Positions 1-13,217 are shown, counted from the first letter of the stretch. The stretch is DNA of 64,000 bases from Progne subis subis (GCA_022316685.1 JAKJHU010000033.1:4392321-4456320); one strand, 5' to 3'. Notes: generated by a model not told the origin, from the sequence alone. A program made the numbers and translations.

Positions 1-339
1 AACTGCAGAGAATACGAAACTCAATTTGTTTTCTAGTTCCATGGTGGAATTCAACTAATTGAATAAGTATGAAACAAGTTTTTATTGCCCAATTTTTAAA
101 AGAACTAAAAGACAGAGGTGTCATCTGAACTAAAGCTGATTTTTGTAATGCTGTTAATTATATTTTATAGTATCCAGATGATTACCAAAAGTAGGGAAAC
201 CCATGGGAAAAGACTGTATGCCTGGGATAGGTGGAACTGAGAGTTATAGGCAGAGGTTTTTTTCAGTGTGGGTTCACAGTCCCCAAACAGTTTCTGGCCT
301 TAGCAGAAGTTTTCAGAAGTGGGTTTTGTTTCATTTGGG

Positions 340-357
340 TTTTTTTTTTGGGGGGGG
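340..357 (+). repeat. T10-G8 homopolymer junction
   Basis: Ten T residues are followed directly by eight G residues. This is low-complexity sequence. The open frames crossing it give long F/G or P/K runs and are artefacts of the homopolymers. Confidence 0.85.
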
Positions 358-1363
358 TGGTTTTCTTTTTATTTTCTTGATATCATACTTTGTCTCCTGG
401 TGGTTCCTACAGGGAAGGTGACACTTTGTGCCAACAGTACGGTGGAAGATGGCAAGGACTGAGAGAGATGAAGTTGATTTGTGTAAATAGACTCTAATAA
501 TAATTGCATTAAGAGCTGGGTTAAACACATTCATCCTGTACTGTGTCATGATCCAAAGGACCTACTTACCCATTTCTCACATAAATCAGGGTGTCAGGAT
601 GTTTCACAGATGGGGTGGTTGTGGCAAGCACTACGCATCACTCAGGGAGCACAGAGGGAGATGCTGATTTTCTAGAAGAGACTTCCCTAACATTTTTAAT
701 TGACTCTTGAAAATGACAATCCTAGTCACTAAAAGGAACCCCAGAAGGACGACAGCTGCTTGGTTCAGTATAGTTTGTATTTATATCTTATACTTCCAAG
801 TATATTAGCCAATTTCAGCTAATTTAGATGAAGGTGTACAGGACAGTAGGACTTGGGATAATTCAATTCCTATGAGGTTTTTGGAACACAGCACCTACAG
901 ATTGTGCCAAAGTGAAAACTAAGCACTCTGAGAAATTGTATTTATTCCCTGGTTGTACATCTCTTGCAGGATAGTTTCAGAAGAAATGAGGAGCCCTCAG
1001 GACTCGCTTTTAAGCTGATATACTGGAGGATTAGAGCTGGGTTAGCTCTCTGGTATGGGCCAAAGTCACTTCAATGGCAGAGCAGTGTTACTTGTGAGAT
1101 GATTTGAATCACAGCTTTTCTACCTTGCCAACATTCTGCCTCATAAAATACCACAGAAATGAAGTAAAGGGGGAGCATGGTCTCCACTAGAGACATCTCT
1201 GTAACGTCAGAAACTTAATACAAAAAGAGTAAACCCCACCACGCAGCACTGAAATGAAATGCAGCACAGCCTAACTAGGGTCAGCCATACCTTCAGCCCT
1301 TAAATATCAGCCAGGGAGTTGTGCTGGCCAGTGAGCACCTCCAGCCTTTGTGCAGTCACCAAT

Positions 1364-1379
1364 ATTTGTATATACAAAT
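1364..1379. repeat. 16-bp perfect palindrome
   Basis: ATTTGTATATACAAAT equals its own reverse complement. It lies just before a short TGCATG-type stretch. Such AT-rich palindromes can be chance or transcription-factor dimer sites; no role is assigned. Confidence 0.8.
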
Positions 1380-3802
1380 GTGCATGTGCATGTAGGAGCT
1401 CAGTGGCTGTTGATGATCCCACCCGTCTGCAATGTGAACATCTGAAAAAACCCAAGTGAATTCCACCTCATGAAGATAATACATCGCTCTGTATTTTTGT
1501 TTTCATTTTACATGTCACTGTTCCCTTGTCTGTACTGCCTCTGGGGAGAAAAGAAACATATTAAATGCCTCATCTTGTGCAAGAAAGAATAATTCAGAGG
1601 GATTTTCACCTCATTACAAGCATTCAGAATTGGTTCTTTGATGATATATAGCAGCAGATATCTCAAGGCTTGGAGAAAGATACAGAGATTTGAAAAACTG
1701 GTCGAAAACTTAACTGAGAGCACCTTCTCCAGCCTGGGTGGATGTCAGAGGAGCCATGAAGTGAAGCTGCAGGGAATTCATCCAGTATCTCGATAGATAT
1801 GGAGCAGGAATAGAGGAAATGTTGGCGCTGAGCTTTCTGCTGACCCTCCTAGGGACTCTGAAACACTGGTCTTTAGGAATCAGAAAGCAAACCTGCAGTA
1901 ATGGCTGCATGCTGGCAGCTTCCCATAGTGAATTACATCTTTATTTTGCTACAGAAAGTGCTTCAGCAAAGCAGTGAGCGTGGCTGAGGGGTACCATAGC
2001 CCTGTAACAGGACTGCCAGGTCAGGGACCAGACACTTGAGGGAGAAAAATTTGCTTCTTACACCTTCTTCATGTCACAATAACTCCTGAGTGAGAAAAGC
2101 TGTGACATGCTGGGATGAGCCTTTCTTTTTGTTTTCCCCTACACCTTTCTCATAATTAGCTAAGTTGTTGTCTGCTACAACCTGGACTTCTGTCTGAAAT
2201 GCTGAAAATGTCGAGGCATTTCTTATGTTCCTCAGTATAAGAAACCACAAGCAGCAAATCCAGCCAGTCTTTTATCATTATGCAGCATAATGAAAATAAT
2301 TTCTCCATTTCCATAGGCTGGTGGTGCCACTGATTGTACTATTCTCTGGCAGTCGGCGCCAGACTTATCCTTTCAACCACATAAAGATTACCTTGCTTTC
2401 CTCTCAGCTGTGTGATTTCTTTCTTGACACTCACTGCAAGACCACGATTTGGACTACCTGCTTTTCTCCCTTCAAGTATCTTATCAGGCTTCTGCTTTTG
2501 TAGGAACTCAAGACATTCTTTTATTGTGGCAGAGAACAATGGGGTTTCAAATGGCTAAGATGAAACATGAAAATCTCCTAAAAATGCAAAGTGGCACTTT
2601 TTCTTCTCCACTGTAATGCTGAACCCTGCTCTGGATGTGAAGAAGATGGGATCTTTGCTGAAGGTTTCAGGGATCTTGCAGTGGAGTCCATGGGGCTTTG
2701 TTGTGGTTAAGCAAAATGCATTTACTGCCAGAGGGCAATAAAATTATGAAAATAGTCAATAGTAAGTAATGGCAACTATTTATCTTATTTGAGGCCTACA
2801 AAGCAGCTAAAACCAAAATCGTCTTCAAGTAGACACAAAATAGAGTTTGTGCAATAAAGCCCCCAAGTCAACCTAAAATCTCTTCCTAGCTGGAATGGCA
2901 AGAATCTGGAATTCACTTGGTTATGAGGCATAATATACCAGATTTAGAACTGTGCAACCCTGTCTCAAAAATGGTCAAACTATGGAAAGCTATTGAGAAT
3001 ACGGCCTAATCCAAGGATTATGCATGTGTTTAAACACATTGCAAAATTGTTAGAAATCAGGAGCTTTCCCTGTTTTAGTTGCTGGGTGCCGAAAACTCTG
3101 GAGTATCTGCAATGGCAGATAGTGAATAAGACAATTTTCTTGAATTGGTGCCTGAAACTGCTAAGTCTGTGAGCACTCCCAGGAAACCAGTCCAAGGATT
3201 GATTTGAGAATCAGCACATCATGAGACCCTCTGGGAGCCTTCCTTCAGTCCTTCATAGATTGTAAGGCTCCGGGCAGCTGAATGTAAGTCATTAAAGCTC
3301 CTAATTCTATCCATTAGTACACTCATTAATATTTCTCAGTAACTTGGGATACAACATTTCTCATGACAAGCTAAGAAAAGTTTTCTCTTCCATCTAATTT
3401 TAACCTAGAGACAGCTGTAAGGAAGAAAAGCTCACCACTGAGTGGAAGAAAAACTTTTTTCTAAAATTTATGTTTGCAGACTCTGTCCTTCTGGGCAAAG
3501 CAGTTAGAAGCATTTTACTTTAGAGATTAAAATCTTCCATGAAGTTGTTGAATGTAGGAATATTTAACTTTTGTCATTGGGCTCAGTGTTCAGCCTGGAG
3601 CATATTGAACTGCTGACAGTAAAACAATGAACTTTTCACAGCAGGTCCCGAAAGGAAAAACAAAGAAATATAAAGAAAAACCTCTGGGACCTCAGGAACT
3701 GGATAAACAGGCTGCTAAATTGTTCATATGCTCCCAGAGATGGATGCCATTAGAAGACAGCCAACTTGAATAATTGCTTTTAGGTAGAAAAATAGAATTG
3801 CA

Positions 3803-3930
3803 GGATCACAGAATGTATGGAATGGGAAGAGACTTGCCGAGGTCTTCTTATCCACCCCCCTACTCAAGCAGGTCCACCTAGAACCAGTTGCACAGGACAA
3901 TGTCCGGGTGACTTTTCAGTATTTCCAACA
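3803..3930 (-). mobile_element. CR1 LINE 3'-end fragment, degraded
   Basis: Read on the plus strand, the segment starts with a diverged GGATCACAGAATG block. It continues through a guanine-rich 'tgggaagagac' stretch, 'cccccctactcaagcagg' and 'cacctagaacc', then a 'caggacaatgtccgggtg' block. This is the order found in the reverse complement of the CR1 3' untranslated end, so the element is inserted on the minus strand. Only about 130 bases remain, with no reverse transcriptase sequence, as expected for a 5'-truncated CR1 copy. Similarity fades near 3930. Subfamily is not assigned. Confidence 0.85.
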
Positions 3931-3951
3931 GCAGGATCTGTTTTCTTCCAT

Positions 3952-4092
3952 TGCATGTGTATATACAAACACACATAGAAATATTTATATACTTTTCAAA
4001 CTTAAATGAATAGAGCTTATATATGCACATTTACACATTTATATGTTTATATATTTATGTATATATAAACACTCATATGTGTATATATGACC
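3952..4092. repeat. AT/TG-rich low-complexity tract
   Basis: This is a degenerate run of TATA, TATG, ACAC and ATTTA words, with repeated 'tatatg' and 'gtatata' units. It begins about 20 bases after the CR1 fragment ends. It is a decayed microsatellite rather than a pure repeat. Confidence 0.75.
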
Positions 4093-5669
4093 ACGTATTT
4101 TAACAGCAACATCTGGATGATCAGCCGGAATTTGATGATTTGCATTTACAGAGGTATCCTGTAAACTTGAGGGGAAAAACCCTGAACTGTTTGATTCCAC
4201 TGAGGAAAAAAAAACCTTCAGTGCTAACCGAGCAGGAGTGGTAAGCGCTGGCTGGAAATGTTGACATTGTTACTGTTCTAAAGCAAATAAATAGTGAGCA
4301 ACAAGTCCTCATCACTTACCATGCCTCCATTTAGCCTTGAGTTCAGAGGCTAAACATTCGCTTTTTCATCTTGGCCATATATAAGAAAACTTACAAAGCA
4401 GATTTTTAAAAAAATAATTAAGTTCATTCATTCTTAAGAGGAATTTATGGGAGTAAAGAAGTAGGAGCAGTGGGCTTAAGAGACTTGGAGACTTGTAGGA
4501 TGTACCCTGTACTGCCAAAGTCAATATTCCCTTTATAAACAAAACAGGGAGTCCTCAGGCTCCAAGAAGTAGAACTCACTTTCTGCGGGTTTTTGCTTTA
4601 GCTTCTCCTAAGGGACGTAGAATTTTGGTTCTTGCGTGCACGGCAACACAATTTTACTATAATTTGACTTTTTCTTCAGTATTCTCTACCAGCTTGGATA
4701 CTTATGGTGCATCCCTGCTGTTGTTGGTTATTTCTCCTTTCTCTAATTCCTTAGTTGTGCTAACAGCCATTGAAAGCTCAGTAGACCTTTCAGGGTAAAG
4801 TCTGGTTGGGGCAAGACCAGAGCAGTGCTGCAGTGTGCTGAGTGAAGCCATCCAAAGACAGAACAAAGTCAGAGGGAAGGAGTAGAGATGGCCCATGGTG
4901 ATGGTCTGTCCTGGAGAGAGTGCATTGAATACCGGGTATTATGAGTTCTTTTGCGCTTGGAGGACTCTCTTGGGGTACTTTTGGTGCCCTGTGGCTGTGG
5001 AGGATTTCTCAGCTGATGATACTTTGTGCAGAAAAAGCTGATGTGGAGGCATCTGGTACCTTCACTGACAGTTCAGGTGTTTTGGTTGCAGCAGCATTTC
5101 CTCCTTTGCACAGCAGCACTGGGGATGTGAGCAGAGTTTCCTCTGCTTGAACTCTCCCTTCCTGCTGCATTCACTCCCAGCTTCCAGCTGGGAAGTGTGT
5201 GCTCACCAAGTGTACCCGAGGCTGACAGAGGGGCTTCGGACAATGCTGACAGGCCAGGCCAGCAACTTTCCTGGCATTCCAAGACAAACTCCCCCTTTGG
5301 ATTCAATGAAACTCTTGGCACAAGCAAAGCTCAGAGGATTAAAAGACATATCTTCTGTCTCTGCCTCCTTGAAGTCATGTTCCTCCAACACTGCAGGCAC
5401 CTTTCCGTACCTTTCAGCTCAGAACTCCTTGTTCTGCTGGGACTTCTGCATAGCTGAGGACTTCAAAGCCTTTGCTTAATTTGTGTTTGCACTTCCAAGT
5501 ACTCAATGAGGTTGTAAGGCAAAGGTAGGCTCTTTCTAAGCATTTGTGTGTAAACATGAAAGTTACAACTTTCTGCTCCTTTTTCCTTTCATCTTTTCAG
5601 GCTCACAGACAAAATGCAGTAGGGTTTTTGAACTTTACAGAAAGTCTTAATAAAAGAGTGACTCAGAGG

Positions 5670-5778
5670 TTCTTCTGTTGAGCTCCTCTTCTCTTTCACT
5701 ATTCCTTTTATTTTGGCTTTTTCTCCCCTTTCATTTTTCTTCTGCTTCCATTCTTTCTCCCATCTAATCCTTTTCAGC
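5670..5778 (+). repeat. Pyrimidine-rich tract ending in TTTTCAG
   Basis: About 100 bases are predominantly C and T, ending in TTTTCAG with the AG at 5776-5777. A second TTTCAG follows, with AG at 5788-5789. It resembles an extended polypyrimidine tract plus splice acceptor. Following the second AG, the frame leading into the downstream 69-codon open frame meets a TGA almost at once, so I do not call an exon. Confidence 0.55.
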
Positions 5779-7570
5779 ACAAATTTCAGGTGGTTTTGGT
5801 GGACATCTTTTTGAATTATTGTTTTGTGGGGCATTAGGGCTCTGCACCTGGGGACCTCATTTATTACAGCCTCCAAATCTGTCCACTACACAGTCCATGT
5901 CATCTCAGATGTAGGTGAAAATTTGTGGAAAAGAGATTATTTCAGTATTGTGTTGCCAGTGTACCTCCAGGTTGCCATGGGAAGAAGTACTGAAGATGTC
6001 TCTCCAGTGACAACAGAGAGCACAGAAGATTAAAATCCCCAATTTTCAGATTCTACTCACTCCCCCCTCCTGTATTTGGGAGGGGATTCAAGCTCAAGAA
6101 ATATTTCAACAAAAAGGTGAGAATTGGAACAGGATTGACAATGATCTATCTCAAAGGGAGATTCCTTTGAATGCTGCCATATCATCCAGCAACACAGAAA
6201 AGCTTCTGCTCTTGCAGGTCCTCAGCAGATTCCCAGCTGCCTTTTCTGTAACCTTTCAAGCAGTTTGATCTATTTACACTGTTTAATTTCTTTTATTGAC
6301 ACCAACTGTAAAGCAGCTTTGGAATATAAAATAGCTCCAGTTATTTTAACTGCACATTTCTAGGTTACAGTGCCTGGGTAATTGCAACGAAGATGTTAAT
6401 ATCAACATTAGAGATAGGATCAAGGAATCCTGAAACATTTTGTGTTTCACCCACTAGATCAAAGATACAGTACAGCTGTAAATATTCAGGTCAGTGACAT
6501 GTGACATTTATTTTGCTGAGCTTTCTCTTAGTCCCAATTTCTTTTAATATTCTGACCAAAATCTGAGCAATGAATACTCGAGTTACAAATATATTCTTTT
6601 AGATGTTTAGGCATCAGGACTTCTGTGAGTGAATCACTCCAGTGACTCTCAGGATGAACCCCATAGGCTCATAGCCCCTCTTGGAAGTTTTAGTTATTTG
6701 TTTGACTTGACTTTTGTGCCAGCTGGAACCTGATAATTTAACTGATAATAATGTGTACTGGTGCAACTGTTTATCTTCCAGTACTTACTCTATGAAGTAT
6801 TGTCAGAGATTTGCTGCTTCAAAGGTTATAAAGAGCTTAGGTCCTTGAAGTATCCTTTTATACTTTTTTCCATAACATTGAGAGCAGTAGCCATAATTTA
6901 ACCATTCTGTGCCTGAAACACATCTTGCTGAACTCCATTACAATGGCTTCAATGGCTTGTATGTGGAGACCAAAACTAGCCTAATATCCTGCAAAGTGAT
7001 TAGCTCTTCTATGTGCTTGCCAATGTGACATTCACCCACAGATATCTAAACTGTTTCCTGAGATTCAGACATGGGCCACACTCATTAGACTGGGCCAAGA
7101 ATACAAGATGTTAGGGGGAATATGCAGCTATTTTTTAAAAGGCTATTTTAATAAAGATTTTTCTTGTTCAGATTGTATCCACTGTGCAATGCAAGTTTCC
7201 TTTTGAGGTCCACAAAGAATTCCTTAAAATTATGGTCGGATAGTTGCTAGCAATGAAATTACCATCTCTCAGGTGAGAGGATGCAATTTTCTGCATACCT
7301 TTGTGCCAACCATTTCCAGAAAAGATTGTTTAAGATAATCCATTTTATATTGCATCACAGGTTGCAGGAAGCCCAGCAGCTTTCAGTTTCTGTGGTTCAG
7401 CTAAGGGTACGTAAATTTTTTAATACGTATTAGTATCAATGGACATTAATATTAAAAATCATTGTTGATTTCTGGGGACCAGTGACTGTACCTTTGCTAA
7501 CAAGTGATAGAGAAACCTTAGAAATCTGAGTTTGTTGCTGAAAGGAATGCACTTCATATGTTTTTTCCCC

Positions 7571-7585
7571 TTTTTTTTTTTTTTG

Positions 7586-7615
<30 letters not shown>
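7571..7615 (+). repeat. Poly-T followed by (TTTTG)n microsatellite
   Basis: Fourteen T residues lead into TTTG and then several TTTTG units, ending in T6. On the minus strand this is a CAAAA repeat. No retroposon body was recognised next to it, so it is treated as a simple repeat. Confidence 0.9.
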
Positions 7616-7618
<3 letters not shown>

Positions 7619-8171
7619 ATTTCTCTTGTTGCACTTCGCTGCAGATCTTCTCAGAGGTCTCTGGGGCATGCTGCAGGGAGGATCTGTAAGCCTGCAGGAC
7701 GATATGATTCTTATCTGAAGAACTCCCCTTTCTGATCAAGCTCATCTCCTCCACAGCCTCACTAGGCATTTGGACAGCAGCCACCCACATGTGGCACATT
7801 AAAGGATTAAGGCTTTAATGACAATTTTAAATGCTGTTATTAAATGGGGACTTCCATCCGGTAGAACACTTGAAAAATAACATTTTTAAACTGCTTCCTG
7901 AGCTGTATATCCCCTTTTCCATTATCTCATCCATTTGTATGCTAATAACAATTCTTTTGCCTTCCTACTCTGTCTCTGCTTGAGCAGTTCAGTGATGAAT
8001 TCATGATTCTATGTTTTGTGCTGTGAAAATTTTACTTATATTTAAAAGAAAAAAGTATCTCAATAATTAATTACAGATAAATTATTGAGAAAGCAGCAGC
8101 AGATGCAAAGGAAGAGTGGTCTGTAAAACAGATGTTATAGGCTTTAAAAACAGATATCTTTGAAATATCCC

Positions 8172-8260
8172 ATATTTATATATATTTTTATATATATGTA
8201 TATGTGTGTGTATATATATGTATATACATATATACACAGACATATATATATATATATAAA
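8172..8260. repeat. (TA)n/(TG)n compound microsatellite
   Basis: Alternating TA units are interrupted by TG and CA dinucleotides. The tract contains internal near-palindromes such as 'tatgtatatacata'. It is probably length-variable between individuals. Confidence 0.9.
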
Positions 8261-8330
8261 ACTTTCATATTCAGTTATCAGAATGCTTTCCTAGCATTTG
8301 ATGCTTCATGAGATACCACAGACCGCTGAC

Positions 8331-8354
8331 AAAAAAAAAAAAAAAAAAAAAAAA
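8331..8354 (+). repeat. A24 homopolymer
   Basis: Twenty-four uninterrupted A residues. I looked for a processed-gene body upstream that could explain a poly(A) tail and saw only the TA microsatellite and about 70 bases of unique sequence, so a retroposed tail is not supported. Confidence 0.9.
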
Positions 8355-8752
8355 GGCATTTTGTCTCAAATTATATCCATAATAAATATCTGAAAAATAT
8401 ACCTCCCAAGAGAAAAATGTACCAGTGTATCTAGACTATGCTTCTGTAAAGAAATTCCTGCATATTTAGGAAGAACTTCTCTGCTATCAGAGAAACTAAG
8501 TGAAGAGTAAACATATAATTTTGAAATTTTCTGCTTATTTGAAATGTATATATAATCTCAATGTTTAGGTATATTAGTAGCAGTCCTGGATTGCTGAAAC
8601 TTCACTGCTGCTGAGAGAATTTTTAGCCAAAGTTTTCAGTATCTTTTGATGTAGACAGGACTCCCACTGAGCTTGTGCATCTCTAAATCTCAGTAAGTGT
8701 TTGGATACTCTGTCTTAGCCTGAGATAATTAAGTTATATTAAATCCCCTGTA

Positions 8753-9145
8753 AGTCACAGGCTCAAGGAGTGGTTCGGACTGGAACAGACCTCTGGAGGT
8801 TGTCCAGCCAAATCTCCATCCCAAAACAAGGACAACTCCAAAGGCAGGTCAGGCTGCTCAGGGTTTTGGGCTGAGCACGGAGAGTCCACTGACTCACTGG
8901 CCCTGTGTTTGAGCAGTTATTGTTGTCCACAGAAAGAATTTATTTCTTTGTGCCCTTGTGGTCTTTGTCCCTCATCCTGTCCTTGGGATTCTACAAGAGG
9001 AGCCTGGCTCATTTTTTTATAAAATCCTTTCGGGTAGTAGAAGACAGCAACAAGTTCCTCCTGAAGCTTCTCACTGCCAGACTGAGCATTCCCTGTGTTT
9101 TCCTCCTCTTGTCACGCAGTGGTGAGCAGGGACCCTTAATGCAGC
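8753..9145 (-). mobile_element. CR1 LINE 3'-end fragment, about 390 bp
   Basis: On the plus strand the segment follows the reverse-complement CR1 order. It starts with a diverged 'agtcacaggctcaagg' start and 'cagacctctggaggt', then a 'ccaaatctcc' block and 'gtcaggctgctcagggttt'. Further on come 'cccttgtggtctttgtccc' with 'tcatcctgtccttggg', 'aggagcctggctc', and a 'cctcctgaagcttctcactg' block with a decayed tail. The element is therefore on the minus strand. This is the longest CR1 remnant in the window. It is strongly diverged and 5'-truncated, with no intact reverse transcriptase frame. The 82-codon open frame across it runs antisense to the element and is spurious. Confidence 0.8.
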
Positions 9146-10222
9146 TCAAGTGACACACCAGGTGTGTCTGAGCTCTGAGCTCTGTAGGCCACATCCAGAC
9201 ACCTATATACTTTTACTTCCTGATCTCCAAATAAGTCTTGGTGGGTGTGTTGGTATTATCTGTTGTGTGCTCCTTCACATCTCTGCAGAGAACTGGCTTT
9301 GCAGGATTAAGGGTGGCAGGGAGAGTCTTACTCTTTAATGTGGTGGTAAAATATTTAGGAGTTTAGACTATGGAAGTAATTTTGGGGCCTAGTTCATCAT
9401 AGTTTCTCTCCCCTGGAAAGAGGGAGCTTGGGCACTCTCTCTTCAGAGAGCTGCTCCAAGGCACAGGGATGCCAAAAGGAGTATTTCCATTGACGTTTGT
9501 CCTCCTTGCTTTCTATTCTAAAGAGAATCCAATTTTCAACTAAGCTTTCAACTGCATTTGTCATAAAACATGGGCCAATTTCACTTCTCAGTTACTTCAA
9601 GGAGCGATGATGCCAAGGCTGAGCTTCTGTTTTCGTGAAGAACAACATAAAAACCAGGCTCCCTGTTAGCAACACAAAAAGCTCTGTATTGGGAAATGAG
9701 CTGTCCTTGGAATGGCACAACTGATATTTTAGCCTCAGGATCCTTTTATAAAGGTCACAGCACAATTTTAAGCCCAGAATATTGCAATGCATTTAAATAC
9801 CTGAGATTTGGTTTAAACAATATCTACTAATGTAAAACAGAAATGAAGAAATCACATCTACCTTCCTTATGACAGAGTTGACTCATCCCGAGAATAAACA
9901 ATTGCAGGCAGTGGGGAAATAAAACTGGCCTGTCCATGCCATCTTGGCTTTTAGACCTTCTTCCTCACTGCACAGAGGGATGATGATAACCTCCCCAGTG
10001 AGGTGACTGGCTTAGTGGATGAGAGGAGAGAGATGGGTGTTGGTTATCTTAATTTTAGGGAGTGACTTTCAGCGCTGAAAACAGTGCTCATTATGTCCTC
10101 AGAAACAAGCTGATGAAGTAGGGAAAGGATAAATGGAAATGACATGGAGTGAAACTGGCTCTGCTTAGAGAGAAATTCAGAGCAAGGCTTCACTGTAGCT
10201 GAGAGTTTGTGTTTATAGCACA

Positions 10223-10248
10223 AAATGATGATGGGCTCATCATCATTT
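10223..10248. repeat. Perfect inverted repeat, 11-bp arms, 4-nt loop
   Basis: The left arm AAATGATGATG (10223-10233) and right arm CATCATCATTT (10238-10248) are exact reverse complements separated by GGCT. The arms are partly (ATG)n-like, which makes a chance origin from a small triplet repeat plausible. No terminator function is implied in a vertebrate context. Confidence 0.85.
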
Positions 10249-13041
10249 AATCGTTAATTGTTCTACAGCAAAATGTATGCTTTTGTGCAAAAATTTTTAT
10301 CCTAGGAAAAACATCTTTGTTAAAGTATTTGAACCTTCAAAACATTACAGCCAATTTATCTGTAAGATGGTAAAGCCTGCAAAGCACTCTTGTCCTTACT
10401 AAAGGATCAATGAAATTGAAACTATCTCAGTATGCAAGTATTGACTTTTATTCCTGACACTGATTTCAGCTGTAAAGGCCTATTAAACTAGAGATCAAAA
10501 CATCTGTCAGAGCGTTCACTTAGCTCTTTAAAAAAAAACCCTATACAATATTTAGAAGATAATATAAGGAAAGTGGTAGAAAACACAGGTTTACAATGCA
10601 ATTAGTGATGGGAGCTTGATAGGTGTTCAGTGTGTTAAAACTTGCCAAAGAGAAAATGGCTTCGACTTTGCCTTGAAAGAGAATAGCATGAAAGACAAAG
10701 TTTTTTTGCACTTTTGCATAATAGAAGATGAAAAACTGAGTTCCATGAGAAGTCTGAATCAGTATTGAATACAAAATCTGCTTGTGAGTCCTAATCTGAT
10801 ATCTTCATCATAAACAGTCCTTCCTTGTGCTGTACAGAGATGGGGATAAGATATTCCAAATAATCCCCAGACTGTGCACTTGAATTAAGGAGCATAAGGG
10901 AAGGGACACCACTGTGCAAGCAGCCATAGAGAGGCATGAAGATAGATGGTGTCTGGGATGAGAGAGGGATAAAAGGAGAGAAGCAGCATTATGCTTTTTC
11001 CATTACAGTGAATCCCTTAAAGCAGGAATACACACATAAACTGAGGATTTTTTTGTTTTCAGCTGCCACAGAAACATCGTATCAGCAGCCACACAATTAA
11101 AGCAACCTGGCTCCTCTCATGCACAGGGAGCAATTGTTCCTTTGCTTGCAGAAGGAAATGCACTCACGTGTGCACACACACACTTAAAAATGTTTTAAAA
11201 ATGTTATATTTGACTTCCTGGCTAGTTTGAAAATTCTCTTCAAAAATAGCTCTCATGATTGCAGGCTGGCAGAGCTGTTCCTGCCTGGATTTAAATGGGA
11301 AAACTCAATTAGAGTTTGAATCTGTTGCACTGAAATGGAATTGTCTCTTGCAGGCAGAGCTCAGTCACGGACACAGTAGCATGAATGAGAGGAGAGGGAG
11401 AGGAGGAGGTTGTGCCATTGTGGAGGGCAGGTTGTGGGGGCTCTGAGCTAGAATGTTCCACATCCTGTCGCTCTGGAAAGAAAACTGCATAGCATTTCTC
11501 CAAGCATGTTCAAGGAAAAGAAGCTACAATCAGACTTTTTCCTGGAAGGGACCCTGCCGGGTCTGAGGGTGGCAGGGACTGGCCACTAAGTAGCTTACAG
11601 GCACAGAGCAGTGACTTGTTCCATGAAGATGACTTCTCTTTGCTTTACCTCTATGGCTTTGAACAAATATCCACCCCATCTCAGGGTCTTTCCATCAAGT
11701 TTAAGGATGTTATTTCTATTTCTGTAGTCTAGAAATATTTAAGAAGATCTAGCAAAGGCTGGAGCTTGGGCACAGGAAAAATGGATTTTTGGTGGCACAG
11801 TCACCACAGGGCTCCCCTCTCCCTCCCTCATGTCTCCCTGTGTCCCATTGCAGTCCCATGTCTCTCCTTGTGGTTTCCACAGCAGGCTTTCAAGCTGTGA
11901 GAGTGGAGACCCTTCAATACTGCATCTGCCTCTGAGAGACCTGAGCTGGCCTCAACATTATTCCTTCATTGTGCATTGAGATCTATGTCTAGAAATGACC
12001 TGGTCCTTCTTGCCTCTCTTGTCTGGGATCTCAGCCTGAGCCTCAGTTTCCACTTGCTCTCTAAGTCATCTGTGTTAAACTGCTCCTCATAAATAGCAGC
12101 TTCCAGCATGACTTCTTTTATCTGTGGCTTGTATTTGTGTATGAGAGGGAGAAAACAGGTTCATTTCCATCAGAGCAGCTGGCTCCTCTGATCTGCTACC
12201 TGGAGACTTGGCTGATAGGGAATGTGTGTCTGCAGGCAGGGCAGACCCGTGCTTCTCCAGCTGTGCCATCTCTGCTGTCACCCTGCTGGCAAGGGGCAAA
12301 CTTACCCCTTTCCCCATTCCTTTGGCACCTGCTGGACACTGTTAGCACATGTTACGGGTTGGGAAGAAGATGCACAACTCCTAGCAGTGCAGCAGGCTCC
12401 AGGGATCCTCTTTTTAAACCTGCAGTGAAGAGATTCAAGTGTGTTCACTGAAGCAGACCAGGAAAAAGGCTTGTGTATGTGTGGGAGGGATGGTGGGCAG
12501 GCAGGGCTCAGTCCAGCTCTGATTCCCTGCCCTCCCTTGACTTTGCCATTTGGTGCCACAGACACCCAACTGGAGATGTCCATGTGGGCTGTACTTCCCT
12601 TTGTCCAGGGGAGAAGGATGATATTAATTAAATGTTTTGTTGTTGTCCTTGGAGAACCTGTTGCAGGAGAGGTGTTTATGTCTTCCTTTGGTCATGTTGC
12701 TCAGGTGAGACCAGAAGGAAATGAAGGAGTTTTGACAGCCACACACTCAGAGTGCTCAGTAAGGGTCAGTGCCCTGCACTGATGTGGTTATAGCCTGTCT
12801 ATCCTTAGAAAAAAATGCTGGTTAATGCTGTCAGACTCCCCAGTGCAGGCTCCTGCTGCTCTTGCCTGCATGGATGGATGCACCTACATGGTCTGAACTG
12901 AGGTGGTGTTACATGTGCTCAGGTTACCCTATCTTTGACATGGGGCAGCCCAGGGATGTTTAATAAACTGTGACAGTAACTGTAATAGCGTTCTCCATAC
13001 TCTGAAGAGATCATGGGGTTTTTTCCAGCAATAGGTTGAGA

Positions 13042-13061
13042 TTTTTTTTTTTTTTTTTTTT
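13042..13061 (+). repeat. T20 homopolymer
   Basis: Twenty uninterrupted T residues. The minus-strand open frame across it yields a poly-lysine run and is not considered coding. Confidence 0.9.
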
Positions 13062-13217
13062 GGGTCAGTTTCAAAAGAGTAAAGGAGAGAATTGGAAAAA
13101 AAGCCATCTGTGGCATTTTGATGCCATATGACTTCTGATAGCTGGAAAAGGCAAGGGCACTTAGCAAGGCAAGAGCCATGGCCCTGTGTTCAGGGGAATT
13201 TTCTGAGGGCTGCATTT

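Larger units (their letters stand above)
1..3802. other. Non-coding sequence, no gene seen
   Basis: No supportable gene is present. Open frames here do not exceed about 72 codons and show no recognisable domain. Visible structure is limited to a T10 run directly followed by a G8 run at 340-357 and a 16-base perfect palindrome at 1364-1379. The rest is AT-rich single-copy-looking sequence that could be intronic or intergenic; the sequence alone does not distinguish these. Confidence 0.7.
3931..8171. other. Non-coding sequence, no gene seen
   Basis: No supportable gene. It contains an AT/TG-rich low-complexity stretch (3952-4092), a long pyrimidine-rich tract (5670-5778) and a T/TTTTG tract (7571-7615). 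The largest open frame is 110 codons (5147-5479, plus); overlapping frames on the same and opposite strands, with no recognisable motif, argue that it is chance. Confidence 0.7.
9146..13217. other. Non-coding sequence, no gene seen
   Basis: No supportable gene. It includes a perfect 11-bp hairpin (10223-10248) and a T20 run (13042-13061). Overlapping open frames at 12137-12782 (104, 93 and 113 codons, both strands) lie in a locally GC-richer patch that lacks stops by composition. None has a recognisable domain. Confidence 0.7.

Noticed and set aside
5776..6033. Possible exon after the long pyrimidine tract
   Set aside because: The frame that continues into the 69-codon open frame meets a TGA soon after the acceptor-like AG.
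8331..8354. A24 run as a possible processed-pseudogene tail
   Set aside because: No gene-like body or target-site duplication seen upstream.
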